Shown here in pieces: positions 21,997 through 31,019 of a DNA stretch of 64,000 nt (position 1 is its first letter; every line of letters begins with the position of its first letter). The DNA comes from Mycolicibacterium baixiangningiae (GTDB taxonomy: Bacteria; Actinomycetota; Actinomycetes; Mycobacteriales; Mycobacteriaceae), in the NCBI RefSeq assembly GCF_016313185.1, contig NZ_CP066218.1:5332001-5396000 (forward strand), read 5' to 3'. Both the position numbers and the translations under genes were made by a program. The notes under the pieces were generated by a model. The model ran no database searches. It saw nothing but the letters and a program-made list of their open reading frames with translations, and was not told where the DNA came from.

Positions 21997-23295
21997 ATGA
22001 CCGGCAAGTTCCATCTGGCGTGGTTCCTCAACTTCGTCGCCGACGAGTGGAACGGGACCTGGGGCGACGGTGGGCGGGACTTCACCGGCGACTTCTATGT
22101 GGAGATGGCCCGCGATCTCGAACGCGCCAAGTTCGACTACGTACTCATCGAGGACAAGCTGATGGTGTCGACGGCCTACGGCGGCACCATGGAGTACGAC
22201 CTCAAGCACGGCGTGAACCCGAAACACGATCCGGTCCCGCTGGCGGTGTTGATGGCCAACGCCACGAGCCGGCTCGGCGTCGTGCCGACGATGTCGACCA
22301 GTTTCTATCCGCCGTTCCTGCTGGCCCGGTTGTGCAGCACGATCGACCACATCGCCCGCGGCCGGTTCGGCTGGAACGTCGTCACCTCGGGCGAGGACCG
22401 CTCCGCGCAGAACTTCGGGCTCGACAAGCTCTACGAGCACGACGAGCGTTATGCGCGGGCCACCGAGTACATGGAGGTGGTCACCAAGCTGTGGGAGTCC
22501 TGGGACCGGGACGCGATCGTGCGCGATCACGAGACCGGGACCTACGCCGACCACACGCGCGTGCGCACCATCGACTTCGAGGGCAAGTACTACAAGTCGC
22601 GCGGCCCCCTGAACACCGCGCCGTCACCGCAGTACCGTCCGGCGATCGCCCAGGCCGGGGCGTCACCGCCTGGGCGGGAGTTGGCCGCGCAGCACGCCGA
22701 CACCATCGTCGCGCCGGCCGACGGCCCCGAGAAGATGAAGGCCTACCGCGACGACATCCACGCCCGCATGAAGGCCAACGGCCGCGATCCTTCGCATTGC
22801 AAGGTGTTCTACCTCGTCTCCCCGATCGTCGCCGACACCACCGAGGAGGCGCTGGCCAAGCGGGACCGGTGGTTCAACGACCCCCTCTACGTCGAGTACA
22901 TGCTGGCCGAGATCTCCTCGATCACCGAGATCGACTTCTCCCAGTTCGATCTCGACAAACCGCTTCCCGAGGTGTGGACCAACGGAGAGCGGGGTTCGCT
23001 GGAGAGCTTCGTCGGCCGGGGCAAGGACAAGACGCTGCGCGAGCTGGTCACCGGCAGCGGGTTGACCAGCCACGTCGGATTCACCGGCACGCCGGCCGAC
23101 GTCGCACAGGAGATGGCCGACGTGATGGACGAGGTGGGTGGTGACGGCTATCTGATCACCAGCCCCGTGATGCGTCTCAACCGCCGCTACGTCACCGAGA
23201 TCACCGACGGTCTGGTGCCGGCCCTGCAGAAGCTCGGCCGGACCCGCAGCGAGTACACCACCGAGATGCTGCGCGACCACCTGCGCGAGTTCTGA
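21997..23295 (+). CDS. FMNH2-dependent monooxygenase, NtaA/SnaA/DszA family (paralogue 1)
   Basis: This 432 aa luciferase-like TIM-barrel protein is of the two-component type that needs reduced FMN from a separate reductase. Family motifs are STSFYPPFLLARL, GRFGWNVVTSGEDRSAQNFG, SRGPLNTAPSPQYRP and IAQAGASPPGRELAA. Relatives cleave C-S or C-N bonds (dibenzothiophene sulfone, nitrilotriacetate, pristinamycin IIA). I chose the ATG at 21997, with GGGAGA 5 nt upstream, over the GTG at 21982. It is clearly paralogous to the gene at 29662-30978 throughout its length. It heads an operon with the RibBA-like and MFS genes. Confidence 0.9.
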   Translation: MTGKFHLAWFLNFVADEWNGTWGDGGRDFTGDFYVEMARDLERAKFDYVLIEDKLMVSTAYGGTMEYDLKHGVNPKHDPVPLAVLMANATSRLGVVPTMSTSFYPPFLLARLCSTIDHIARGRFGWNVVTSGEDRSAQNFGLDKLYEHDERYARATEYMEVVTKLWESWDRDAIVRDHETGTYADHTRVRTIDFEGKYYKSRGPLNTAPSPQYRPAIAQAGASPPGRELAAQHADTIVAPADGPEKMKAYRDDIHARMKANGRDPSHCKVFYLVSPIVADTTEEALAKRDRWFNDPLYVEYMLAEISSITEIDFSQFDLDKPLPEVWTNGERGSLESFVGRGKDKTLRELVTGSGLTSHVGFTGTPADVAQEMADVMDEVGGDGYLITSPVMRLNRRYVTEITDGLVPALQKLGRTRSEYTTEMLRDHLREF

Positions 23296-23296
23296 C

Positions 23297-24499
23297 GTGT
23301 CGCTGCGCGGGCTCCGCCGCTGCGGGCTGGGCGCCGACTCACCGCACGCGACGATCGACGACGCCGTCAACGCGCTGCGCTCCGGACAGATGGTGATCGT
23401 CGTCGACGGCGAAAACCCGGACGACTACGGCGATCTCATGCTCGCTGCGGCCCATGCCACTCCCGAACGGGTGGCGTTCATGGTCCGCCACACCGGCGGC
23501 ATCCTGTGTGTCCCGATGCCTGCCGCTGACCTCGACCGGTTGGCACTGCCGCCGATGGTCGCGGTCAACGAGGATCCCAAGGGTGTGGGTTATGCGGTGT
23601 CGGTCAACGCCAGGACGGGCATCGGCAGCGGGATCTCGGCGGCCGACCGGGCGCGGACCATCTCACTGCTCGCCGAACCGGCAACGCGGTCAGGGGATCT
23701 GAGCCGGCCGGGGCACGTGTTCCCTTTGCGCGCGGTCGACGGCGGCGTGCTGCGCCGGGCGGGACACACCGAGGCGGCCGTCGACCTGACCGGGCTGGCC
23801 GGGCTGTCCCCGGTGGCCGTGATCGGCGAAGTCGTCGGCGACGACGGCACCCTCGTCCGCGGCGAGCGCCTGCGGGCGTTCGCCGCGACGCACCGACTCG
23901 TCACGGTGGCCGTCGCCGATCTGATCGCCTACCGGCACCGCACCGAACGACTCGTCGAGTTCAGGGCCACCAGCCGAATGCCGACCCAATACGGCGAGTT
24001 CCAGGCCCACGGCTTCGAGTCGGTGCTCGACGGCCGCGAACACATCGCCCTGGTGATGGGTGACCTGACGGGTGGCGCAGCGGGGCGCCATCCGTCGCCG
24101 ACTCTGGTGCGGGTGCATTCGGAGTGCTTGACCGGCAACATCTTCCGATCCGCGAGCTGTGACTGCGGAGCCCAACTGCGGCACGGTATGGCTGCGGTCG
24201 CCGCCGAGGGCCGCGGTGTCGTGGTGTATCTGCGCGGTCACGACGGCGGCGGGGCCGGATTCCTGCCGAAAGGCCATGGCGGCGAGGGGAATCAGCCGGG
24301 GGATGCGCGCGACTACGGCGTCGGGGCGCAGATCCTCGCCCACCTCGGGGTCCGGCGGATGCGGCTGCTGACGAACAACCCCGTCAAACGCGTCGGCCTC
24401 GAGGCCTACGGACTCGAGATCACCGAAGCCGTCGGCCTGCCGGGGCGTACGGGTCATCCCGGCGAACCGTACGCAGACCAGACCGCCACCCCCTGGTGA
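23297..24499 (+). CDS. Degenerate bifunctional RibB/RibA-like protein
   Basis: This 400 aa protein has the layout of DHBP synthase (about residues 18-210) plus GTP cyclohydrolase II (about 215-385). The DHBP acidic loop, normally DDEDRENEGDL, reads VDGENPDDYGDL, and SVDA reads SVNA. The cyclohydrolase zinc cysteines are kept (ECLTG...SCDCG), but TGDxFGS is TGNIFRS, the EGRG motif is DGGG, and about 15 residues after it are missing. It probably does not make riboflavin precursors in the normal way. It starts 1 nt after the monooxygenase stop. Roles in flavin modification or supply are speculative. Confidence 0.8.
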   Translation: MSLRGLRRCGLGADSPHATIDDAVNALRSGQMVIVVDGENPDDYGDLMLAAAHATPERVAFMVRHTGGILCVPMPAADLDRLALPPMVAVNEDPKGVGYAVSVNARTGIGSGISAADRARTISLLAEPATRSGDLSRPGHVFPLRAVDGGVLRRAGHTEAAVDLTGLAGLSPVAVIGEVVGDDGTLVRGERLRAFAATHRLVTVAVADLIAYRHRTERLVEFRATSRMPTQYGEFQAHGFESVLDGREHIALVMGDLTGGAAGRHPSPTLVRVHSECLTGNIFRSASCDCGAQLRHGMAAVAAEGRGVVVYLRGHDGGGAGFLPKGHGGEGNQPGDARDYGVGAQILAHLGVRRMRLLTNNPVKRVGLEAYGLEITEAVGLPGRTGHPGEPYADQTATPW

Positions 24500-25680
24500 C
24501 GGCCGACCCCCTCACCCGGTCTCGCTCGTTCCTGCCACTGATGGTGGCGGCCGGAGCCACCGTGAGCCTCACCGCGCCGCTGGAAGTGCTGTACATCCGG
24601 GAGATCTCGCACAGCAGCCTCTACATCGGGATCTTCATGCTCGGCGCGGCCGTGGGCGTCATCGTGGTCGACGTGTTCGGGTCGCGGGTGATTCCGGGGC
24701 TCGATGCGCGGGCCGCTCTCGCGGTGGGGCTGACGCTGTTCGGAATCGCCTGCATCGGAATGGGTCTGGCGCCCGGTGGGGTGCCACTGATGTCGGCGCG
24801 CATCGTGCAGGGCCTCGGAGGCGGGATCGTCTTCGGCGCGGGACTGCAGGCGGCGGTGCGGCTACCGCATTCGTCGGCCGACGACCTCGCCCGGTCGCTG
24901 GGGCGGTTCAACGTGGCGTTCCTCTTCGGCGGTGCGGTCGCGTCGCCGGGCGGGCTGCTGGTCGCCGGGCTGATAGACGGCCGGATCGGTTACCAGGTGG
25001 CCCTGGTCGGCACCGGGGTGCTGGCTCTGCTGGTCGCCGCCGCCATCGCTATCGCCCTACCACGGCTGGCCGCGCCGCCGGGCAGTGCGCCGGTGCGCAT
25101 CGGTCTGCCCCGGTTCGACCGGACAGCTGGCGGCGGCGCCGCCCTCGTCCTGGCGATGAGCGGTGAATTCCTGCGTGGCGGAGTGTTGTTCACCGCTCTA
25201 CCGCTCGCCGGTGCGGCGCGAGGGCACTCCGTCGTCACGATCACCGCGGCGGTCGCACTCATGTCGGCCGTCGAGATCGTCGCGCTCGCGCTGGCCTACC
25301 GGCTGATCCGGCGCACCGGGGTGATCGGGATGCTCGTCGGCTCGTTCACCCTCGGCACGTTGTGTTCGGTGGTGCTGGCGCTCGATCCCGGTGTGACGAC
25401 GTATCTGGTGGTGTCCGCAAGCTTCGGGGTGACCCTGGCCGGTGCCACGGCCGCCCTGCCGGTGATGGTGGTCGCCCGCGTCGGGGAGTCCGCCGCCGGC
25501 TTGGCGAAGTTCCGCATCTCGGCCGGCATCGGCCTGCTCGCCGGGTCGGTCGGCTGCGCCGTGGTGGGCGCCCAGTTCGGCGTCCCCGCACTGTTCACCG
25601 CGACCGCCGTCGTCCTGCTGACCTGCGCGTACCTCGCCCACCTCGTGGGCCGACACCCGGGTCTACCCAGACCCGCGTAA
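24496..25680 (+). CDS. MFS transporter
   Basis: This 394 aa protein has about 12 transmembrane helices and no large loops. The GTG start overlaps the upstream stop by 4 nt (GTGA), so it is the third gene of the monooxygenase-RibBA operon. The segment LMSARIVQGLGGGIVFGAG resembles the MFS motif C/D region of 12-TM drug or sugar efflux carriers. It could export a toxic product or import the substrate. Substrate unknown. Confidence 0.85.
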   Translation: MTADPLTRSRSFLPLMVAAGATVSLTAPLEVLYIREISHSSLYIGIFMLGAAVGVIVVDVFGSRVIPGLDARAALAVGLTLFGIACIGMGLAPGGVPLMSARIVQGLGGGIVFGAGLQAAVRLPHSSADDLARSLGRFNVAFLFGGAVASPGGLLVAGLIDGRIGYQVALVGTGVLALLVAAAIAIALPRLAAPPGSAPVRIGLPRFDRTAGGGAALVLAMSGEFLRGGVLFTALPLAGAARGHSVVTITAAVALMSAVEIVALALAYRLIRRTGVIGMLVGSFTLGTLCSVVLALDPGVTTYLVVSASFGVTLAGATAALPVMVVARVGESAAGLAKFRISAGIGLLAGSVGCAVVGAQFGVPALFTATAVVLLTCAYLAHLVGRHPGLPRPA

Positions 25681-25762
25681 CTCCGCTGAATCAACTACGC
25701 CCGAGTCCGGTAACAATTGCCTGCTCAAATACTCCCGGGGACTCAGGAAGGACTGATGACGC

Positions 25763-26539
25763 GTGTCGGGAGCGGAACAAGCAGTGTCCGAAGCGTGCCG
25801 GAACAGGCTGCGCGCCAAGGAACCGGCGCGCCCCGAAATCGCCTACCAGCGGCAGCGGCAGAGCCCGGACCGGTTGAACAACTCACCGCGGCGGACCTAT
25901 GACCTGCTGCGCTCCACGCTGGTCACCTCCGGTGGCAGGCTGCTCCTCGTCGAACACGAGTTGACCAACGCACTGTCCGCGAGCCGCAACACCGTGCGCG
26001 CGGTGCTCCAGCAGCTCGCCCGCGAAGGGCTGGTGACCCGCGAACCCAAGAACGGAACCCGGGCCATCGGGGCGCTGGTCCTGCCCATCGACGAACTCAC
26101 CCCGGTCGAGGCACGGCTGCTCGAATGCCGGTCGCTGGGCTGCCCGCCGATGGTGCGCGACCGCCTCGACCTGCCGTTGGGCTGGACAGTGCTGATGATC
26201 GAGGCCGTGTTGCTGCAGGACGGCGTTCCGCTGGGTATCTCGGTCAACTACATCGCGACTGGTGAAGAGCAGTCACTGGAAGCGGACATCGACGAGCCCG
26301 ACGTCATCCACATCCTCGAGAAGAAGCTCGGGCTGCGGATCGGCGGCAGCCGCACCACGATCGGCGCCGTCGCGGCCGACGAGCAGACGGCCGAACTGGT
26401 CGGAGTGGAGCTCGGCGCCCCGCTCGTCTGGCTCGAGGATGTCATCGAGGACGACTCCGGGCAGCCGCGGGCGCTATCTCAGCTCCGGCTGCGCGGCGAC
26501 CGGGTGGCGTTCTCCGCCACCGCCTACCGCACCGCCTGA
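25763..26539 (+). CDS. GntR-family regulator with UTRA ligand domain
   Basis: This 258 aa HutC-type regulator has a winged helix at residues about 40-100 (LVEHELTNALSASRNTVRAVLQQLAREGLV) and a UTRA effector fold from about 110 (RSLGCPPMVRDRLDLPLG, IEAVLLQDGVPLGISVNYI, LEDVIEDDSGQPRALSQL). It probably represses the flanking transporter and monooxygenase genes until an inducer binds. It lies between the two operons of the island. Its last 66 nt overlap the convergent MFS gene's end. Confidence 0.87.
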   Translation: MSGAEQAVSEACRNRLRAKEPARPEIAYQRQRQSPDRLNNSPRRTYDLLRSTLVTSGGRLLLVEHELTNALSASRNTVRAVLQQLAREGLVTREPKNGTRAIGALVLPIDELTPVEARLLECRSLGCPPMVRDRLDLPLGWTVLMIEAVLLQDGVPLGISVNYIATGEEQSLEADIDEPDVIHILEKKLGLRIGGSRTTIGAVAADEQTAELVGVELGAPLVWLEDVIEDDSGQPRALSQLRLRGDRVAFSATAYRTA

Positions 26540-27565
26540 CGCGGGCAGCCCCAGCACCCGGCGGTTGAGCAGGACCGTCGCACCGAGCACGACCAACCCG
26601 GCCAGCGCCGTCACCAGCATCGCCCGCTGCGGACCCAGCAGGCTCGACGTGACACCCAGGACCACCATGCCCGTCGGCAGCGCCACGCCGATGGTCGTGG
26701 TCAGCAGCCCGAACGCCGCGGCCCTGTCATCGGGGGCCACCGCGGACACCGGCAGCGTCGCCTGGGTGGAGCCGAACAGACCCTGCCCCACTCCCGCCAC
26801 GCCCAGGGCGAGCAGAGCGACCGATACCAGTGGCGTGTAGGCGAGCACGCCGAGGCCGACCAGGCACAGCGCCACACCCACCGCGAACGCGGCGAGCGGC
26901 CGGCGCGACGGCCGCAGCACCAGCGCGGCGGCGACCACCAGCTGGACGAGGCCGGCCATCGAACCGATCACCCCGGTCAGCGAGGCTCCCGCGCCGAGGC
27001 GCTGGGCGATCACCGGCACCAGCGGGATGAACGCGAAGTAGCACAGGTTGCAGATGACGGTCACCAGCAGAGTCACCGCGAGCGCCCGTGAACGCCGCAA
27101 TAGCCGCCAATTAGCCTGCGGCACAGGTGTTATCGGCGGGCCGCCGGCCCCCTCCGGCATCCGGCGGGTGGACAGCCACAGCAGCGGCACCGAACCGGCC
27201 AGCAGCACCGCAGGCACAGCGAACGCGGCACCGAGGCCGAACGCGCCGACACTGAGTCCGCCGAGCAGTGGGCCCGCCATCATCGCACTCGCCATACCGG
27301 TCACCTCGGCGTTGAGGACCCGGGTGGCCCGCGCCTCCCCGCCGATCCGCAGCAGCAGCTCACGCTGCGCGGTCATGTTGACCATGCCGCCGACGCCGTA
27401 GGCCAGCTCGAACGGATACACCATCCAGGTCTGCACCGCACCGGTGCTGACGAGAAGCGTCATCACCACCGAGACCGGTAAGAGCACGAACTCGGTGACC
27501 AGCACCAGTTTTCGGGCGTCGAGTCCCCGGCGCAGGGAGCCGGCGACCCAGGTGCCCAACAGCAT
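26474..27565 (-). CDS. MFS transporter with unresolved 5' end
   Basis: The protein is 363 aa from the first ATG, with about 10-11 transmembrane helices and MFS-type repeats. The reading frame stays open upstream of the ATG to about 27720 and encodes membrane-like sequence (LAWLLISSWLWHVTRWN, then LFLGTYLVTDLGGHP), as expected for helix 1. That stretch has no ATG, GTG or TTG in frame. Either a CTG or other rare start is used, or the 5' end is broken. It follows the permease genes on the same strand, so it is probably in that operon. Its 3' end overlaps the gntR gene. Confidence 0.75.
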   Translation of the reverse strand: MLLGTWVAGSLRRGLDARKLVLVTEFVLLPVSVVMTLLVSTGAVQTWMVYPFELAYGVGGMVNMTAQRELLLRIGGEARATRVLNAEVTGMASAMMAGPLLGGLSVGAFGLGAAFAVPAVLLAGSVPLLWLSTRRMPEGAGGPPITPVPQANWRLLRRSRALAVTLLVTVICNLCYFAFIPLVPVIAQRLGAGASLTGVIGSMAGLVQLVVAAALVLRPSRRPLAAFAVGVALCLVGLGVLAYTPLVSVALLALGVAGVGQGLFGSTQATLPVSAVAPDDRAAAFGLLTTTIGVALPTGMVVLGVTSSLLGPQRAMLVTALAGLVVLGATVLLNRRVLGLPASGGAVGGGGERHPVAAQPELR

Positions 27566-27723
27566 CGGTGCGAAGATGGCGACGCCGACGAACTGGTTGG
27601 CGATCGGATGCCCGCCGAGGTCGGTGACCAGGTACGTGCCGAGGAACAGTCCGTTCCAACGGGTGACGTGCCACAGCCACGAGCTGATCAGCAGCCACGC
27701 CAGAGGCTTTCGCGCGGTCCGCC

Positions 27724-28719
27724 TCAGAGCGCCACCCTCGGATCGGCCACCGATTGCAGCGCGTCGACCACGATGTTGGTCATCACGTATAGCAGCCCGA
27801 CAACCAGTGTCACCCCGGCGATCGCGTTGAAATCGGCCTTGTCGATCGCCCTGGCGATGTAGAACCCGATGCCCGGCCGCGCGAAGATCAGCTCGACCAG
27901 GATGCAGTTGCCGATCATGACCGCGATCTGCAGGCCCATCAGCGCGAGTACGGGGCCCAGGGAGTTGCGCGCGGTGTGCATGAACAGGATCCGCTTCTCG
28001 CTCATACCTTTCGCGCGCACGGTGCGGGTGTGGTCGGCGCGCATGGTCGTCTCCAGGCTGCTGCGCAGGACGCGTCCCACGGCCACCGCCGGCGTCAGCG
28101 CCAGGCAGAAGGCCGGGAGGATGAGGTGGTGGAGGCCGTCGGCGAAGATCTCGGGCCGCCCCGCCAGCAGGCTGTCGATGAGCAGGAAATGCGTTGGCCC
28201 CGTGGGCGCGTCATCGTATGACGTCTCCCCGGTCACCGGCAGGATGTTCAGATAGCGGTAGAACACCAGCATGCCGAGCAGGCAGGCGAGGAACACCGGG
28301 ACCGATGCGCCGGAGATCATCACCACCCGCAGGACCCCGGAGCCGCGCCACCCCTGCGCCGTCGCCAGGCCGAGCACTGCTCCGATCAGCACGGTGAAGA
28401 TCATCGCCACGAGGAGCAGTTCCAGCGTGACCGGCAGGAACGCCGCGATGTCGGAGAGCACGGGGGTACGGGTGAGGCTCGACTGGCCGAGGTCCCCCTG
28501 CACCGCGCTGACCAGATAGTTCCAGAACTGCACGGGCAGCGGCCGGTCGTATCCGAGTTCCGCGCGGGCGGCGGCGTAGACCTCGGGGGATGCCTTCGCA
28601 CCCACCACGGCCGCGACCGGATCGACCGGCGCCACCTGTTGCAGGATGAACACCGCCAGCACGAGCACGAACAGCACCGGGATCGCGCCGAGCAGGCGCC
28701 GGGGCAGGACGGTCAGCAT
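27724..28719 (-). CDS. Dipeptide/oligopeptide-type ABC transporter permease (DppB-like)
   Basis: This 331 aa protein has an N-terminal helix (LLGAIPVLFVLVLAVFILQQ) followed by the BPD permease domain of about five helices. The EAA-like loop is AKGMSEKRILFMHTARNSL. It belongs to the peptide/nickel importer family with the DppC-like gene, the double ATPase and the lipoprotein of the same island. It overlaps the next gene upstream by 1 nt. Peptide-type importers in sulfur or amine islands often carry non-peptide solutes. Confidence 0.92.
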   Translation of the reverse strand: MLTVLPRRLLGAIPVLFVLVLAVFILQQVAPVDPVAAVVGAKASPEVYAAARAELGYDRPLPVQFWNYLVSAVQGDLGQSSLTRTPVLSDIAAFLPVTLELLLVAMIFTVLIGAVLGLATAQGWRGSGVLRVVMISGASVPVFLACLLGMLVFYRYLNILPVTGETSYDDAPTGPTHFLLIDSLLAGRPEIFADGLHHLILPAFCLALTPAVAVGRVLRSSLETTMRADHTRTVRAKGMSEKRILFMHTARNSLGPVLALMGLQIAVMIGNCILVELIFARPGIGFYIARAIDKADFNAIAGVTLVVGLLYVMTNIVVDALQSVADPRVAL

Positions 28720-29597
28720 CAGCGGTCCCGGATGCGGTCGCGCAGTGCGTCACCGGCGAAGTTGGCGACGATCGCGATGAGTGCCACCGCTGCGGCCGGC
28801 ATGATCGGGATCCACCACGCGCTGAAGATGTAGGTGATGCCCTGGGCGCTCATGGATCCCAGTTCGGGCGCCGGTTGCGGCGCGCCGAGACCGAGGAACG
28901 ACAGGCTGGCCAGCATCAGCACCAGCGCCGCGATGTCGAGGCTCGCGGTCACGATCGTCACCGGCACCGCCCCGGGCAGCAGATGCCGGCGCAGCTGCCG
29001 CCGCCAACTCACCCCGCCGACCCGGGCGGCCTCCATGTGCGGGGAGGCCCGCAGTCGGCGCACCTCCGAGCGCACGATCCGGGTGTAGAGCGGCCACCAC
29101 ACGATCGCGACGCCGATGAGCGTGTGCGTGTAGGACCGGCCGAGGGCGGCCACCACCGCGAGCGCCAGGATCGGTCCGGGGAGGGACAGGAACGCGTCGG
29201 TGATCCGCATCAGCACGGTGTCGATCCACCCGCCGCAGGCGCCGGCGACCAGCCCGATGAGGCCGCCGAACACCACCGAGAACGCCACCACCGCCAGCGC
29301 GCCGAACCAGCTGGTCTGCATCCCGCACAGCACCCGGCTGAGGACGTCGCGGCCGACCGTGTCGGTGCCCAGGAGGTTGGCGCCACCCGGCGCGGACATC
29401 GGTTTGCCGACCGCCAGCAGCGGGTCGAACGGCGCGATCTGTCTGGCGAAGATGGTCACCACGAACAGCACGGCCAGCGCACCGAAGGCGACGTAGCCCG
29501 CCACCGGGGTGCCCTGGAAATACTCGCGGGTCGCCAACCCCAGCCGTCCCCGGTACCCGACCAGACCGGTGGGTGCGTAATACTCCGCGACCGCCAT
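28719..29597 (-). CDS. Dipeptide/oligopeptide-type ABC transporter permease (DppC-like)
   Basis: This 292 aa protein has the DppC layout: a cytoplasmic N-terminal stretch, helix 1, then the OppC_N-type conserved segment ANLLGTDTVGRDVLSRVLCG, then the BPD domain with the ATPase-contact loop VRRLRASPHMEAARVGG. The ATG is preceded by GAGGAGACGTCA. It pairs with the DppB-like permease, whose start it overlaps. Confidence 0.92.
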   Translation of the reverse strand: MAVAEYYAPTGLVGYRGRLGLATREYFQGTPVAGYVAFGALAVLFVVTIFARQIAPFDPLLAVGKPMSAPGGANLLGTDTVGRDVLSRVLCGMQTSWFGALAVVAFSVVFGGLIGLVAGACGGWIDTVLMRITDAFLSLPGPILALAVVAALGRSYTHTLIGVAIVWWPLYTRIVRSEVRRLRASPHMEAARVGGVSWRRQLRRHLLPGAVPVTIVTASLDIAALVLMLASLSFLGLGAPQPAPELGSMSAQGITYIFSAWWIPIMPAAAVALIAIVANFAGDALRDRIRDR

Positions 29598-29661
29598 TGA
29601 CGTCTCCTCGTCTCGATCGGCGATGGGTGTTGCGCCCGGACGGCGGTGGCCGGGCGTGACA

Positions 29662-30978
29662 TCAGAACTCGCGCAGCGTCTCCCGCAGCGTGGTGCCGGT
29701 GTATTCGGTGCGGGTCAGGCCCATCCGCTGCAGTTCGGGTACGAGGCCGTCGGTGATCGACGTGATGTAGTTGCGGTTGAGATCCCAGCCCGGCTTCATG
29801 ATGAGGAAGCCGTCGCCGCCGATCTCCTCCATCGCCTCCCCCATCTGCCGGGCGACCTGCTCGGGCGTGCCGACGAACTCGACACCGGTGGTGGCCCAGT
29901 CGATGGCCAACTGCCGCAGCGTCTTCGGACCCGGGCTGCCGTCGCCGCGCATGAAGTGCTCGAGGGAACCCCGCTCACCGTTGGTGGTCAGATCCGCGGG
30001 TAGCGGTTCGTCCCAGTCGAACTGCTTGAAGTCGATCTCGGTGTTCGACGAGATGCCGACGAGTTGCTTCTCGATGTAGCTGTCGGTGGCCACCAGGCGT
30101 TCGATCTCCGCGCGGGCCTCGGCCTCGGTCGGCGCGACGACGGGTGAGACACAGAACATCAGCTTGATGTCGTCGGGGTTGCGGCCCTCCGCCGCGGCAC
30201 GGGCCCGGATGTCGTCGCGGTAGGCCTTCATCCCGGCGGTGCCGGTGCCGACGGCGACGATCGCATCGGCGGCGCGGGCGGCGAACGCCCGGCCTCGCGG
30301 TGAGGCGCCGGCCTGCAGGATCGTCGGGCGGTGCTGCGGTGAGGGCACCGTGTTCAGCGGGCCCCTGGACTTGAAGTACTTGCCGACGAAGTCGACGGTC
30401 CGCACCTTGCGGTGGTCGGCGTAGGTGTGGGTCTCGCGATCCATCACCACCGCGTCGGCATCCCACGAATCCCACAGCTGGGTGACGACGTCGAAGTACT
30501 CGTCGGCGACGTTGTAGCGCTCGTCATGCTCGGGTAGCCCGTCCAGGCCGAAGTTCTGCGCGGCGCGGTCCTCGGCGGAGGACACGATGTTCCAGCCGAA
30601 CCGGCCCTCGGACAGGGAGTCCACCGTGGAGGCCAACCGCGCCAGCAGGTAGGGCGGGTAGAACGAGGTGGACATCGTCGCCACCACACCCAGCTTTGAG
30701 GTGTGCGAGGCGATCTTCACCGCCAACGGCACCGGATCGTGTTTCGGGGCGAACACCGAGTTCTTCAGCGCACCCTCCATCGAGCGCCCGTAGGCGTCGG
30801 CCACCATCACGGTGTCCTCGATCATGATGAAGTCGAAGCAGGCGCGTTCCATGCTGCGCGCCATGTCGACGTAGAACTGCCCGTTGGGCCAGCGCGCCAC
30901 GTCCGGTGACGCCCGCGGCGTATCCCATTCCGGCGGAATGAAATTCATGAACCATCCGAGGTGGAACTTCTTGGTCAC
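29662..30978 (-). CDS. FMNH2-dependent monooxygenase, NtaA/SnaA/DszA family (paralogue 2)
   Basis: This 438 aa luciferase-like monooxygenase shares long identical stretches with the one at 21997-23295 (STSFYPP, AQNFGLD, KSRGPLNT, GERGSLE). The GTG at 30978 (VTKKFHLGW) has AGGAGATC upstream, while the 62 codons before it have no similarity. It lies between the permeases and the ATPase gene, so importer and oxygenase form one operon. Reduced FMN would come from the reductase encoded divergently. It probably attacks the compound imported by the ABC system. Confidence 0.9.
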   Translation of the reverse strand: MTKKFHLGWFMNFIPPEWDTPRASPDVARWPNGQFYVDMARSMERACFDFIMIEDTVMVADAYGRSMEGALKNSVFAPKHDPVPLAVKIASHTSKLGVVATMSTSFYPPYLLARLASTVDSLSEGRFGWNIVSSAEDRAAQNFGLDGLPEHDERYNVADEYFDVVTQLWDSWDADAVVMDRETHTYADHRKVRTVDFVGKYFKSRGPLNTVPSPQHRPTILQAGASPRGRAFAARAADAIVAVGTGTAGMKAYRDDIRARAAAEGRNPDDIKLMFCVSPVVAPTEAEARAEIERLVATDSYIEKQLVGISSNTEIDFKQFDWDEPLPADLTTNGERGSLEHFMRGDGSPGPKTLRQLAIDWATTGVEFVGTPEQVARQMGEAMEEIGGDGFLIMKPGWDLNRNYITSITDGLVPELQRMGLTRTEYTGTTLRETLREF

Positions 30979-31019
30979 TGGTGATCTCCTGTTTCTGTGT
31001 GCGGTTGAAAAAGCCTGGG

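Noticed and set aside
25703..25744. GAGTCC...GGACTC inverted repeat upstream of gntR
   Set aside because: Arms of only 6 bp separated by 30 bp, expected by chance in this composition.
27360..27698. Alternative GTG-started frame as the N-terminus of the MFS protein
   Set aside because: Its translation is Arg/His/Pro-rich and not membrane-like; it is a shadow frame.
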